From: Rhodophyticola sp. CCM32
GTDB taxonomy: Bacteria > Pseudomonadota > Alphaproteobacteria > Rhodobacterales > Rhodobacteraceae
Assembly (NCBI RefSeq): GCF_004751985.1
Contig: NZ_CP038492.1
Span: forward strand, 2,108,001 to 2,172,000
Direction: 5' to 3'
DNA: 64,000 bases
Both the position numbers and the translations under genes were made by a program. The notes under the pieces were generated by a model that was given only the letters and a program-made list of their open reading frames with translations, ran no database searches and was not told the DNA's origin. This document shows positions 1 through 8,827 of this stretch, piece after piece. The stretch's first letter is position 1; every line of letters begins with the position of its first letter.

Positions 1-125
1 GTAGCCTTCCATTCCCTAGACAGCTCGCGCTCGGTAGTTCGTTCAATGAATAGGTACAACTCATCATAGCGAGCAGCGCCGCCTAAAACTCTGAGAGCAT
101 GAAGAATTTCATCTCTCCACTGCAT
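1..125 (-). CDS. Winged-helix domain protein, N-terminal fragment (runs off the left edge)
   Basis: Reading leftward from an ATG at 125, an open frame continues to the window edge for 41 codons. It has the pattern W-x-D-E-I-L-x-A-L-x-x-L-G-G-x-A-x-Y-x-E-L-Y and ends near S-x-x-W-K-A. This resembles the winged-helix segment found at the front of several HNH or restriction-like proteins and uncharacterised regulators. An in-frame GTG at 137 is an alternative start. The gene follows pccB on the same strand within a few bases. It uses codons such as AGA, CTT and TTA that are rare in its neighbours, which hints at acquired DNA. The catalytic or effector part lies outside the window, so the function cannot be given. 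Confidence 0.5.
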   Translation of the reverse strand, partial: MQWRDEILHALRVLGGAARYDELYLFIERTTERELSREWKA

Positions 126-139
126 CCCGACACCCACCC

Positions 140-1672
140 TCACAACGGAATATTGTCGTGTTTCTTCCACGGCATTTCGAGCTTCTTGGTCCGAAGCGCG
201 GCAAAGGCCCGGCAGACCCGGCGGCGGGTGCTGCGGGGCTGGATCACCTCGTCGATAAAACCGCGTTCAGCCGCCACAAACGGGTTGGCGAACCGGTCCT
301 CGTAATCCGCGGTGTGTTGCGCAAGTTTCTCAGGGTCACCCAGATCGGCGCGGTGCAGGATCTCTGTTGCGCCCCTGGCCCCCATCACCGCGATTTCCGA
401 GGTTGGCCAGGCATAGTTGATATCGCCCTGCATATGTTTGGACGCCATCACCACATAGGCCCCGCCATAGGCTTTCCGCGTGATCACGGTCACTTTCGGC
501 ACTGTCGCCTCGCCATAGGCAAACAGCAGCTTGGCACCATGTTTGATGACCCCGCCATATTCCTGCCCGGTGCCGGGAAGAAACCCGGGCACATCGACAA
601 AGGTGAGGATCGGAATTTCAAACGCATCGCAGAACCGCACGAAACGTGCCGCCTTGCGGGAACTGTCGATATCCAGCACACCGGCCAGGTTCAGCGGCTG
701 GTTCGCCACCACGCCGATGGTCTGCCCCTCCAGCCGGATGAAACCGGTGATGATGTTTTTCGCAAACTCCTCCTGAAGCTCATAAAAATCGCCCTCATCG
801 GCCACTTTCAGGATCAGTTCCTTCATATCATAGGGCATGTTCGGGTTGTCCGGCACCAGCGTGTCCAGGCTTTCCTCCACCCGGTCGGGGCTGTCATAAA
901 ACGCACGCACGGGCGGTTTTTCGCGATTGGACAGCGGCAGAAAGTCGATCAGGCGGCGGACCTCGGCCAGGGCCTCCACATCATCCTCAAACGCGCCATC
1001 AGCGACCGAGGATTTGCGCGTATGGGTGCTGGCCCCGCCCAGTTCCTCCGCCGTGACCTGTTCATTGGTGACCGTTTTCACCACATCAGGCCCGGTGACA
1101 AACATGTAGGAGCTGTCCTTGACCATAAAGATGAAATCGGTCATCGCCGGTGAATAAACCGCCCCGCCCGCACAAGGGCCCATGATCATCGAGATTTGCG
1201 GCACAACGCCCGAGGCCAGGATGTTGCGTTTGAAAATCTCGCCATAGGCGGCAAGGCTGCTGACACCTTCCTGAATCCGCGCGCCGCCTGAATCATTGAT
1301 GCCGATCACCGGCGCGCCGTTCTGCATGGCCATATCCATGATCTTGCAGATTTTCGCCGCATGGGTTTCAGACACGGACCCACCCAGAACCGTGAAATCC
1401 TGGGAAAACACATAGACCATACGCCCGTTGACCGTGCCCCAGCCGGTGACCACGCCATCGCCCTGGGGTTTGGTTTTCGCCATCCCGAAATCGGTGCAGC
1501 GATGGGTGATGAACATGTCGTATTCTTCGAAAGACCCTTCATCCAGCAAAAGTTCCACCCGTTCGCGCGCGGTCAGTTTGCCCTTGGCGTGCTGGCTGTC
1601 GATGCGGTTCGCGCCGCCGCCAAGACGGGCCTCTTCGCGGCGATGTTCAAGCTCTTGCAGGATATCTTTCAC
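140..1672 (-). CDS. pccB: Propionyl-CoA carboxylase, beta (carboxyltransferase) subunit
   Basis: This subunit transfers the carboxyl group from carboxybiotin to propionyl-CoA to give (S)-methylmalonyl-CoA. It works with the biotinylated PccA subunit, which is not in this window. The sequence shows both crotonase-like carboxyltransferase halves, with S-G-G-A-R near residues 128-132, [17 protein letters not shown] and R-K-A-Y-G-G-A-Y. I place the start at the GTG at 1672 because a perfect GGAGG (1681-1685) lies 8 bases upstream; this gives 510 residues, the usual PccB length. An in-frame ATG at 1696 lies upstream of that ribosome site and is less likely. TTTGCA-type operator repeats at 1756-1803 and pccR 1.6 kb away point to control by PccR. 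Confidence 0.95.
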   Translation of the reverse strand: MKDILQELEHRREEARLGGGANRIDSQHAKGKLTARERVELLLDEGSFEEYDMFITHRCTDFGMAKTKPQGDGVVTGWGTVNGRMVYVFSQDFTVLGGSVSETHAAKICKIMDMAMQNGAPVIGINDSGGARIQEGVSSLAAYGEIFKRNILASGVVPQISMIMGPCAGGAVYSPAMTDFIFMVKDSSYMFVTGPDVVKTVTNEQVTAEELGGASTHTRKSSVADGAFEDDVEALAEVRRLIDFLPLSNREKPPVRAFYDSPDRVEESLDTLVPDNPNMPYDMKELILKVADEGDFYELQEEFAKNIITGFIRLEGQTIGVVANQPLNLAGVLDIDSSRKAARFVRFCDAFEIPILTFVDVPGFLPGTGQEYGGVIKHGAKLLFAYGEATVPKVTVITRKAYGGAYVVMASKHMQGDINYAWPTSEIAVMGARGATEILHRADLGDPEKLAQHTADYEDRFANPFVAAERGFIDEVIQPRSTRRRVCRAFAALRTKKLEMPWKKHDNIPL

Positions 1673-1755
1673 AGGGGGGTCCTCCGATAGGGCCATGGCG
1701 CATTTCAGGAAAGCCTACAGGCGAAAGCCCCGCAAAGACAGGAAGAATTGGAATA

Positions 1756-1803
1756 TTTGCAAATGCACTCGCCACTTATCCTGCAATACTGCAAACCTGC
1801 AAA
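1756..1803 (-). promoter_or_regulatory. PccR-type operator cluster upstream of pccB
   Basis: A perfect TTTGCAAA palindrome lies at 1756-1763. Three more TGCAA(A/T) cores start at 1782, 1790 and 1798. All four cores fall on a strict 8-base period (1758, 1782, 1790, 1798). In Rhodobacter sphaeroides PccR acts through TTTGCAAA-X4-TTTGCAAA upstream of pccB. The half-site is the same here, but the spacing is 8 rather than 12 within the triplet. The cluster lies about 85-130 bases upstream of the pccB GTG. Confidence 0.75.
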
Positions 1804-1942
1804 TTCAGCGACAAGCGGCACGGCGCGCGCACCCCGATCCCGGCCCCATCCGGGCCACCGCTGCCCCGCTATCCGCCGGTGCACACCCCCTTGTGCATCC
1901 CCGCTCATAGACAAGGGGCGGGGGCAGGCGTAGACCACGGGC

Positions 1943-3160
1943 ATGTCTTCTTTTCCCATGGTCCGATTTCTCGACCGCACCACCCCTCCGCATATCTTCA
2001 CACTCATCATGCTGACCGGCATCGGTGCGCTGTCGATGAACCTGTTTTTACCCTCCCTGCCGAATATGTCGCTTTATTTCGGCACCGATTATCAGGTGAT
2101 GCAGCTTTCCGTGGCGGGGTATCTGGGCGTCAATGCGATATTGCAACTGTTTGTCGGGCCGCTCTCGGACCAGTATGGCCGACGGCCGGTGCTGCTCTGG
2201 GGGCTTGGAATCTTCATTCTGGCCTCTCTTGGCTGCATTTTCTCCACCTCGATCGAGGTGTTTCTGCTGTTCCGGATGATCCAGGGCGCGGTTGTGGTGG
2301 GCATGGTTCTGGGCCGCGCGGTGGTGCGCGACATGGTCCCGCAGGAGGAAGCCGCCTCGATGATCGGCTATATCACCATGGGCATGGCCGTGGCGCCGAT
2401 GATTGGCCCGGTCTTTGGCGGCATTCTGGATCAAACCTTTGGCTGGAAGTCGAATTTCCTGGTCCTGGCGGGTCTTGGGATGCTGGTCTGGCTGTTGATC
2501 TGGCGCGATCTGGGAGAGACGGCACCACGCAACGCGGTGAGCTTTCGCGCCCAGTTTGCCGAATATCCCGAACTTCTGACCTCGCGCCGGTTCTGGGGGT
2601 ATTGCGCCGCCGCAGGTTTTGCCGCAGGGGCGTTTTTCGCCTATCTGGGCGGCGCGCCCTATGTCGGGTCCGTGGTGTTTGGCCTGTCACCCGCAAAAGT
2701 CGGCTTCTTCTTTGGCGCCCCGGCCCTGGGGTATTTCTTTGGCAATTTCATCTCGGGCCGGTTTTCCGTCAGGATGGGCATCAACACGATGATCCTGTGG
2801 GGCTGCATCATTACCACCGTCGGTGTGCTGGCCTCGCTTCTGCTGTTTCTGGCCGGGCTGAAAACGGCCGTCGTTTTCTTTGGCTTCATGACCTTTGTGG
2901 GCCTCGGCAACGGTTTGGTCATGCCCAATGCAACCTCGGGCATGTTGTCGGTGCGTCCACATCTGGCGGGCACGGCCTCGGGCATTGGCGGGTCGATCAT
3001 GATCGGTGGCGGCGCCGCCCTGTCGGCGCTGGCAGGCACGCTGCTGACCGTAGGTGAAGGGGCATTCCCGCTGATCTGGATCATGCTGATCACCTCGGTT
3101 CTGGCACTCTTTTCAATCCTCTACACCATCCGGCGGGAACGACAGATCAGCGGTCTCTGA
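1943..3160 (+). CDS. Bcr/CflA-type MFS multidrug efflux transporter
   Basis: A 405-residue inner-membrane protein with twelve predicted hydrophobic segments. It carries the major-facilitator loop signature G-P-L-S-D-Q-Y-G-R-R-P-V near residues 72-83 and an F-L-P-S-L-P-N motif after the first membrane segment, as in Bcr/CflA drug:proton antiporters. By family it should export a toxic small molecule using the proton gradient; the substrate cannot be read from the sequence. ATGs at 1943 and 1958 are both possible starts and neither has a strong ribosome site. It lies between pccB and pccR, transcribed toward pccR, with the pccR operator immediately after its stop. The position may be incidental to propionate metabolism. 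Confidence 0.88.
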   Translation: MSSFPMVRFLDRTTPPHIFTLIMLTGIGALSMNLFLPSLPNMSLYFGTDYQVMQLSVAGYLGVNAILQLFVGPLSDQYGRRPVLLWGLGIFILASLGCIFSTSIEVFLLFRMIQGAVVVGMVLGRAVVRDMVPQEEAASMIGYITMGMAVAPMIGPVFGGILDQTFGWKSNFLVLAGLGMLVWLLIWRDLGETAPRNAVSFRAQFAEYPELLTSRRFWGYCAAAGFAAGAFFAYLGGAPYVGSVVFGLSPAKVGFFFGAPALGYFFGNFISGRFSVRMGINTMILWGCIITTVGVLASLLLFLAGLKTAVVFFGFMTFVGLGNGLVMPNATSGMLSVRPHLAGTASGIGGSIMIGGGAALSALAGTLLTVGEGAFPLIWIMLITSVLALFSILYTIRRERQISGL

Positions 3161-3221
3161 TCCGCAGAATTCAAGAATTGCCTTGCCAAACCCTGCCGGA
3201 CGCCTGTTCTCTGCTGCAGGG

Positions 3222-3250
3222 TTTGCAAACCATTCTGCAAACCCTGCAAA
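3222..3250 (+). promoter_or_regulatory. PccR autoregulatory operator
   Basis: The sequence TTTGCAAA-CCAT-TCTGCAAA at 3222-3241 matches the R. sphaeroides PccR operator TTTGCAAA-X4-TTTGCAAA with one mismatch. A third TGCAAA core lies at 3245-3250. The cluster ends 11 bases before the pccR start codon and abuts its GGAGG ribosome site, a position suited to autorepression. Confidence 0.8.
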
Positions 3251-3261
3251 GTGGAGGATCC

Positions 3262-4659
3262 ATGGCCGTCCAGAAACTCTATGCCGGGGCCAAACTGCGG
3301 GAATTGCGCACACGGCTTGGCCTGACGCAGAAGGATTTTGCCGCCAAGCTTGGCGTGTCCCTGCCCTATCTCAACCAGATGGAAAACAACAATCGCCCGG
3401 TCTCGACCACGGTGGTGCTGGGGCTGGCGCAGGAATTCGGCTTTGACGTGACCGAGTTGAGCACCGGCGATGCGGAACGTCTGGTCAGTGACATGCGCGA
3501 GGCGCTGGCCGATCCGGTGTTCACCGACACCCCGCCCGCGCTGGCCGATCTGAGGCTCGCGGCCTCCAACGCCCCGGCGCTGGCGCGCGCCTTTCTGGAC
3601 CTGCATCGCAGCTATCGGCAAACCCATGAACGGCTGGCCTCGCTGGACGAGGCGCTTGGCCGCGACGGGGCAAGCCCGGCCCCTTCCCCCTGGGAGGAAG
3701 TGCGGGATTTCTTCCATTATTGCGACAATTATATCGACGCGGTGGACCGGGCCGCCGAACGGTTCGCGGCGCAGGCCCGGGGCGATCTGGCCAGCTATAC
3801 GGCCGAACGGTTGCGCGCCCGCGGGATCACCATCCGCCATACCGCCGGTGGCGGGGTCCGCCATTATGATGCGGACAGCAGGCAGCTGACCCTGTCGCCG
3901 CGCGCCGCGCCGGAAACGCAACGCTTTCAGCTGCTGCATCAATACGCCCTGCTGGAACAGGGAAAACTGCTGGAGGCGACGCTGGATCTGGCCCGGTTTC
4001 AAAGCGACACCGCGCGTGCCATTGCCCAGATCGGTATGGCCAATTATTTCGCAGGCGCGGTGCTGATGCCCTATGCCCGCTTTACTGAGGCCGCCGCCGA
4101 AACCCGCCATGATCTGGAACGGATGTCGATCCAGTTCGGGGCCTCGATCGAACAGATCGCCCATCGTCTGTCGACCCTGCAAAGGCCCGGCGCCAAGGGC
4201 GTGCCGTTCTTCTTCACCCGGGTGGATCAGGCTGGCACGATCACCAAACGCCATTCGGCCACACGGCTGCAATTTGCCCGGTTCGGCGGTGCCTGCCCTT
4301 TATGGAACGTGCATCAGGCCTTTGAAACACCGGGGCAATTTCTGCGCCAGCTGGCTGAAACGCCCGATGGGGTGCGGTATGTCATCCTTGCCCGCGATGT
4401 CTCCAAATCCGGCGGCACATGGGGGGCACCGATGCGGCGCTACGCCATTTCGCTGGGCTGCGAGGTGAAACATGCCGGCGCGCTGATCTATGCGGACGGG
4501 CTGGATCTGGACAGTGCAGACAGTTTTCAGCCGATCGGCATTTCCTGCCGGATCTGCGAACGCAGCACCTGTCATCAACGTTCGGTCCCGCCACTGGAAC
4601 GCAAGCTCCGCGTTGATCCCAACCATCGCGGCCCCCTGCCCTATGAGATCGAGCGTTGA
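3262..4659 (+). CDS. pccR: Short-chain acyl-CoA regulator PccR (ScfR family, XRE-type HTH)
   Basis: A 465-residue cytoplasmic transcription factor. Residues about 8-65 form an XRE/HTH_3 domain (L-R-x-L-R-x-x-L-G-L-T-Q-x-x-F-A-x-K-L-G, then a recognition helix ending in Y-L-N-Q-M-E-N). The central region resembles the metallopeptidase-like IrrE/ImmA domain of ScfR proteins. The C-terminal part has a Cys-containing segment (S-C-R-I-C-E-R-S-x-C-H-Q-R) typical of this family. PccR of R. sphaeroides controls pccB in response to propionate or acetate growth. The ATG at 3262 follows GGAGG at 3253-3257. Its TTTGCAAA operators and the neighbouring pccB fix the assignment among ScfR paralogues. Confidence 0.9.
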   Translation: MAVQKLYAGAKLRELRTRLGLTQKDFAAKLGVSLPYLNQMENNNRPVSTTVVLGLAQEFGFDVTELSTGDAERLVSDMREALADPVFTDTPPALADLRLAASNAPALARAFLDLHRSYRQTHERLASLDEALGRDGASPAPSPWEEVRDFFHYCDNYIDAVDRAAERFAAQARGDLASYTAERLRARGITIRHTAGGGVRHYDADSRQLTLSPRAAPETQRFQLLHQYALLEQGKLLEATLDLARFQSDTARAIAQIGMANYFAGAVLMPYARFTEAAAETRHDLERMSIQFGASIEQIAHRLSTLQRPGAKGVPFFFTRVDQAGTITKRHSATRLQFARFGGACPLWNVHQAFETPGQFLRQLAETPDGVRYVILARDVSKSGGTWGAPMRRYAISLGCEVKHAGALIYADGLDLDSADSFQPIGISCRICERSTCHQRSVPPLERKLRVDPNHRGPLPYEIER

Positions 4660-4712
4660 CGCCGCCTTGCTGCCCACTCTACTGCTGAGAAACCGCCAAG
4701 GGGGAGAAGATT

Positions 4713-5180
4713 ATGGAACTGCACGCCACCCGCATCATCGCCGCGGATCGGGCCACGATCTGGGCCGCTCTGAACGACGCAGACACGTTGAAAACCTGCA
4801 TTCCGGGCTGTGAAGACCTGACCGGCTCGCCGGAAGAGGGGTTTTCCGCCGTGGTCAAGCAGAAGGTCGGGCCGGTGAAGGCCACATTCCGGGGCGATGT
4901 GACCCTAAGCGATGTGGTGCCGGAGATCAGCTACACCATCTCGGGCGAGGGCAAGGGCGGTGTGGCCGGGTTTGCCAAAGGCGGGGCGCAGGTGGTGCTG
5001 CGCGATGCGGAAGACGGCGGCACCGAGTTGCAATATGATGTAGAGGCCAAGGTCGGCGGCAAGATCGCACAGCTTGGGTCCCGCCTGATCGACAGTTTTG
5101 CCCGCAAGCTGGCCGACCAGTTCTTTGAGAGTTTTCAGGCCCATGTAGAAGGTACAGACGCCGAAGATACGGCCGGGTAA
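4713..5180 (+). CDS. CoxG-like SRPBCC-fold protein
   Basis: A 155-residue protein of the carbon monoxide dehydrogenase subunit G (CoxG) family, with the START/SRPBCC helix-grip fold. It shows the family opening (I-x-A-D-R-x-x-I-W-A-A-L-N-D), the I-P-G-C-E motif near residue 29, the K-V-G-P-V-K-A-x-F segment and a C-terminal amphipathic helix with F-F-E-S-F. CoxG helps anchor CO dehydrogenase to the membrane, but no coxMSL genes are here, so a role with another molybdo-hydroxylase or a lipid-binding role is equally possible. A ribosome site (GGGGGAGAAG) lies just before the ATG. It follows pccR by about 50 bases on the same strand. Confidence 0.82.
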   Translation: MELHATRIIAADRATIWAALNDADTLKTCIPGCEDLTGSPEEGFSAVVKQKVGPVKATFRGDVTLSDVVPEISYTISGEGKGGVAGFAKGGAQVVLRDAEDGGTELQYDVEAKVGGKIAQLGSRLIDSFARKLADQFFESFQAHVEGTDAEDTAG

Positions 5181-5230
5181 CGGCCTCTTTTGCGGTATGT
5201 TCTGTCTGATCTTTCCAACGCCGATTATGA

Positions 5231-5923
5231 TTATTCCGCCGCAGCCAAAGGCAGGCCACGCCAGGCCTCCAACACCGTTTCCACACGCAGAATAGGGGTC
5301 TGGGTGATCGGGTCGTCAAACTGCGCGTCCTGCGCCAGCAGCCCTGGATACCCAAGACAGGGGATGCCGGCGGCACAGGCCGCCGTCGCGGTGGAGGGCG
5401 TATCGACAATCGCAACGCATTGATCCGGTGTCAGGGTCATCTCGGTCAGGGCCAGCATCATCGCCTCGGGGTCCGGGGCCATGCGGGTCACATCGCCCCG
5501 CAGAACCGCCAGATCAAAGGGAATGCCCGCCCGCCCCCGCGCCGTGGCTTTCAAAAGCGCGCGCACCGGCCCGGTTTCAGACCGGCTGACAAGCGCCAGC
5601 GCCACACCGGCCTTTGCCGCCCATTTCAGCACCTCGCCGACACCGGGGCGCAGCGGAATGCCATCGGTCAGCCGCGCCGCAAAAATCCGCTGATGGGTGG
5701 CATCCAGACGGTCTGCATCAACCACCACACCCAGATGATCGGCAAACCGTGCGGCCAGTTGCCGGTCCCCGCCGGGGCGCATCAGTTCGACATAGACATC
5801 CCAGGACCATTCCCAGGGCACCCCATGAGTGCGAAACGCCGCATTCCAGGCAGCCCGATCCAGATCGGCACATTCCGCAAGGCTGCCAATTCCGCCAAAA
5901 ATAACTGCGTGTGGTTTCATCAA
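5231..5923 (-). CDS. HAD-superfamily fold protein with a degenerate active site
   Basis: A 230-residue protein with the layout of CbbY/beta-phosphoglucomutase-like HAD phosphatases: an N-terminal strand, a helical cap around residues 18-85, then a Rossmann-like core. Motif I, normally D-x-D-G-T, reads G10-G11-I12-G13-S14, so both the nucleophile and the acid/base aspartate are gone. Motif IV keeps a single Asp (A-I-V-D-T) and the usual motif III lysine before P-D-P is not seen. The overall length and cap are intact, which argues against a decaying gene. I recall similar FG-x-IG variants in other Rhodobacterales, so this may be a conserved non-catalytic relative. Start at 5923 or 5920 (adjacent ATGs). 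Confidence 0.8.
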   Translation of the reverse strand: MMKPHAVIFGGIGSLAECADLDRAAWNAAFRTHGVPWEWSWDVYVELMRPGGDRQLAARFADHLGVVVDADRLDATHQRIFAARLTDGIPLRPGVGEVLKWAAKAGVALALVSRSETGPVRALLKATARGRAGIPFDLAVLRGDVTRMAPDPEAMMLALTEMTLTPDQCVAIVDTPSTATAACAAGIPCLGYPGLLAQDAQFDDPITQTPILRVETVLEAWRGLPLAAAE

Positions 5924-5950
5924 ATCCTCCGCCAGATCACGGCAGCCCCC

Positions 5951-6054
5951 TAAAGCGTTTCGACTTTATGTTGAAACGCCTTTTGCTGCCTTTCGCCTTT
6001 GGCTCAAACGCGAAAGCCGTTGTGCTGATTCAATGTAAAGTCAAAACTCTATAG
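5951..6054. repeat. Palindromic intergenic repeat, copy 1 (TAAAGCGTTTCGACTT family)
   Basis: A roughly 100-base imperfect palindrome. One end reads TAAAGCGTTTCGACTT and the other, on the opposite strand, TATAGAGTTTTGACTT; the centre contains TTTGGCTCAAACGCGAAAG. Related copies lie at 26443-26534 and 63405-63510, and a half copy lies at 22323-22352. The remainder of this 339-base gap (6055-6262) shows no open frame or RNA that I can recognise. Confidence 0.8.
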
Positions 6055-6262
6055 CCCGTTCATGGCAGCGGAAACCGGGCCGCACTGGCAAGGGCAATGG
6101 CGCATTTGCCGCGATGCAGCATGGCAGATTGGCGCTGCGATGGGCGATGGTTAAGGGTCATGCCTCAAATTCAAGCGGCATGAAAATGCGAGGGCGCGCA
6201 GGATCGCTCACTGCCGGTCGTGCCGAGCCGCGCCCTTGATCTTTACGAAAGATAACAAAGTG

Positions 6263-7189
6263 TTACCCTTTGGTCTGCGCGACCGCCGGGGTGACGTTAC
6301 GTCGCCGCAGAACAGCCTCGCGCCAGGTCATGAAACTGATCGCCGCAATGATCAGCCCACCGCCGGTGATGACCCAGATATCCGGCGGCTCCCCAAAGGC
6401 GACTGCGCCCAGAAGCGTGGCCCAGACCAGTTGCAGAAAGGTGACCGGCTGGGTCACCGTCAACGGAGCTGCGGCAAAAGCCAGCATCATCGTGTAATGC
6501 CCTGCCGTGGCAAAAACCGCGACCAGAAACAGCCAGCCCACCTGCACCAGCGTCACCGGCACCCAGACCGCATAGGCAAACGGCGCCAGACCAAGGGTGA
6601 CCGTGATCGACAGCATGCCAACCACAACCACCGGCCCGAATTCATCCGTCATCATCTTGGCAATCAGATAGCCGACAGCAAAGGAAATCGCGGTGAACAT
6701 CATCGCCAGATGGCCCAAGTTTAACGCCCGGAACCCGGGGCGCAGGATGATCGCCGCCCCGATCAGCGCCACCACGATAGCCAATATGCGGCGCGCCGCC
6801 AGTTTCTCCCCCAGAAACACCACCGCCAGAAGTGTGACATAGACGGGATTGACGTAATTCATCGCCGTCACCTCGGCGATGGGGATCTGGGTCATGGCGT
6901 AAAACCAGCAAATCACGCCCAGACTATGTGCCACACCCCGGATGCCAAAAAGCTTCAAGGCCCGGGGTGTCAGTTGCGCATTCAGAATCGGGCGGATCAT
7001 CGGGATCAGAAAAACCAGCCCCAGAACATACCGCAGAAATGCCGATTGTGCGGGCGGCACATCATTGCCGACGATTTTCACAATCGCCGTGACGGCCACA
7101 AAGCAGGCCCCGGTGACCAGCATCCAGAAGACCGCCATTAGGGGAGATTTTGCCGCAAACCGGATCATGGTTTTGGGTGGCAGGTTCAC
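6263..7189 (-). CDS. EamA-family (DMT) transporter
   Basis: A 308-residue protein with ten hydrophobic segments arranged as two EamA repeats of five, the usual form of drug/metabolite transporters such as RhaT and YdcZ relatives. The first repeat ends near residue 150 (A-A-I-I-L-R-P-G) and the second near the C-terminus (G-G-G-L-I-I-A). It sits in the inner membrane and probably exports a metabolite; the substrate cannot be inferred. An internal ATG at 7168 (M-I-R-F) is an alternative start. It is 46 bases downstream of argO on the same strand, so the two could share a transcript. Confidence 0.85.
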   Translation of the reverse strand: MNLPPKTMIRFAAKSPLMAVFWMLVTGACFVAVTAIVKIVGNDVPPAQSAFLRYVLGLVFLIPMIRPILNAQLTPRALKLFGIRGVAHSLGVICWFYAMTQIPIAEVTAMNYVNPVYVTLLAVVFLGEKLAARRILAIVVALIGAAIILRPGFRALNLGHLAMMFTAISFAVGYLIAKMMTDEFGPVVVVGMLSITVTLGLAPFAYAVWVPVTLVQVGWLFLVAVFATAGHYTMMLAFAAAPLTVTQPVTFLQLVWATLLGAVAFGEPPDIWVITGGGLIIAAISFMTWREAVLRRRNVTPAVAQTKG

Positions 7190-7235
7190 CCGGCAATGAC
7201 AAGGGTCTCCTCGTGACCCATACGCTGACAGCAGA

Positions 7236-7841
7236 TCACATCAGAAAGATCAGCTTGCCCGCGATGGCCCACATCACAAGGCCCACAAGAATATCAAGCA
7301 TTTGCCAGGCCCGGGGCCGGGCGAAGACCGGGGCCAGCAATTGTGCGCCATAGCCAAGGCCGAAGAAGAACACAAAGCTGGAAGTGACAGCCCCTGCCCC
7401 GAACCAGAGCGCGCGATCCGCATATTGCGTGGACACAGAGCCCAGCAACACCACCGTATCCAGATAGACATGGGGGTTCAGCCAGGTCAGGGCCAGCACG
7501 GTCAGCACCGTGGCGCGCCCTGTGCCGGTGCCGTTTTGCCCGGCGTTCAGGGTTTCATTGCCACGCCAGGCCGCCAGGAAGGCTTTCGCCCCATAGAGGA
7601 TCAGGAAAACAGCCCCGCCATAACGGAAAGCCGGGATCAGCCAGGGCAATAGCTCGGCCACGGCAGAGAATGAACTGACCCCAAGCGTGATGAGAAGCGC
7701 ATCTGACACCGCGCAGGTCAGGCAGACCGCAAACACATGGGATCGTCGCAGCCCCTGACGCAGGACAAAGGCATTTTGTGCCCCGATCGCAAGGATCAGG
7801 CTGAAGCCAAGGGCGAATCCGGGGAAGAAGGCAGCGGTCAT
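7236..7841 (-). CDS. argO: LysE/ArgO-type basic amino acid exporter
   Basis: A 201-residue inner-membrane protein with about six hydrophobic segments. It carries the LysE-family signature I-G-A-Q-N-A-F-V-L-R-Q-G near residues 19-30 and the W-L-N-P-H-V-Y-L-D motif in the middle. The family exports arginine and/or lysine when their pools rise. The ATG at 7841 gives the normal family length; an upstream start at 7862 would add seven residues with no support. It is divergent from an ArgP-type regulator with a 90-base shared promoter region, the classic argO/argP arrangement. Confidence 0.9.
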   Translation of the reverse strand: MTAAFFPGFALGFSLILAIGAQNAFVLRQGLRRSHVFAVCLTCAVSDALLITLGVSSFSAVAELLPWLIPAFRYGGAVFLILYGAKAFLAAWRGNETLNAGQNGTGTGRATVLTVLALTWLNPHVYLDTVVLLGSVSTQYADRALWFGAGAVTSSFVFFFGLGYGAQLLAPVFARPRAWQMLDILVGLVMWAIAGKLIFLM

Positions 7842-7931
7842 TCTGGGGCTTTCTCTTGGCAACCTGCCCCGGTTAGGGCATAGGTCTTCATTAGGCCAGT
7901 TAAGCTTTCTATATCGACATTAGAGTTGCGA

Positions 7932-8822
7932 ATGATTGACACCCATGCCCTGATGGCCCTGTCCGCAGTGCTGCGCAGCGGATCGTTTGAAGGTGCGGCA
8001 GCGCAGCTGAACATCACCCAATCCGCGGTGTCCCAGCGCGTAAAAGCGCTGGAGGAGAGATTGGGCACAGTGCTGATCCGCCGCACCCGCCCTGCCAGCG
8101 CCACCATTGCAGGCTCCCGATTGCTGCGCCATGCCGAAGAGGTGGGGCTGCTGGAGAAGACTCTGGCCGCTGATCTGGAGGGTTTGCTGCCGGATCCGGC
8201 CACGCCGCTGCGACTGGCGGTGAATGCGGACAGTCTGGCAACCTGGACCCTGCCCGCATTGGCCGCCGTACCCGGGTTTCTGTACCATCTGGAGATCGAC
8301 GATCAGGAACATTCAGCCGACTGGCTGAAACGGGGGGAGGTCTCGGCAGCGGTGACAGCGGGACATGTGGCGGTGCCGGGCTGTGACCTGTTCCCGCTTG
8401 GCGCCCTGCGCTATGTGGCGACCTGCGCGCCGGGCTTTCGGCAGACATGGTTTGCCGATGGCGTCACCGCAGAGGCGCTGGACGAGGCCCCGGCGCTGAC
8501 CTTCAACTCCAAGGACCGGCTGCAACAGCAATGGGCCGAACAGGTGACCGGCCGGAAACTGGCCTTGCCGACGCATTTCTTCGCCTCAAGCCACGGGTTT
8601 GTAGAGGCCGCAAAACTGGGCATAGGCTGGGGGCTGAACCCGGAAAGCATGGTGACGCAGGCGCTGGCAGAGGGGTCTTTGGTGGCGCTGGTGCCTGATC
8701 AGGTGTTCGACGTGCCGCTAAGCTGGCAGGTGCCAAGACAGATGGTGAAGGCATTGCGGCCACTGACCCGGGCGATGCGGAAAGCGGCGGCAGAGCGGTT
8801 GCATCCGGTTGACCCGAAATGA
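7932..8822 (+). CDS. argP: LysR-family regulator of the ArgP (IciA) group
   Basis: A 296-residue LysR-type regulator. The N-terminal winged helix (residues 3-60) has G-S-F-E-G-A-A-A-Q-L-N-I-T-Q-S-A-V-S-Q-R; the rest is a periplasmic-binding-like effector domain. ArgP activates argO in response to arginine and is antagonised by lysine. The divergent argO gene on the other side of 7842-7931 supports that assignment. I use the ATG at 7932; a TTG six bases earlier is the only other candidate. Confidence 0.9.
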   Translation: MIDTHALMALSAVLRSGSFEGAAAQLNITQSAVSQRVKALEERLGTVLIRRTRPASATIAGSRLLRHAEEVGLLEKTLAADLEGLLPDPATPLRLAVNADSLATWTLPALAAVPGFLYHLEIDDQEHSADWLKRGEVSAAVTAGHVAVPGCDLFPLGALRYVATCAPGFRQTWFADGVTAEALDEAPALTFNSKDRLQQQWAEQVTGRKLALPTHFFASSHGFVEAAKLGIGWGLNPESMVTQALAEGSLVALVPDQVFDVPLSWQVPRQMVKALRPLTRAMRKAAAERLHPVDPK

Positions 8823-8827
8823 CCCTT

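Noticed and set aside
7842-7931. Explicit ArgP operator between argO and argP
   Set aside because: The arrangement predicts one, but I could not identify a convincing T-N11-A dyad to place it.
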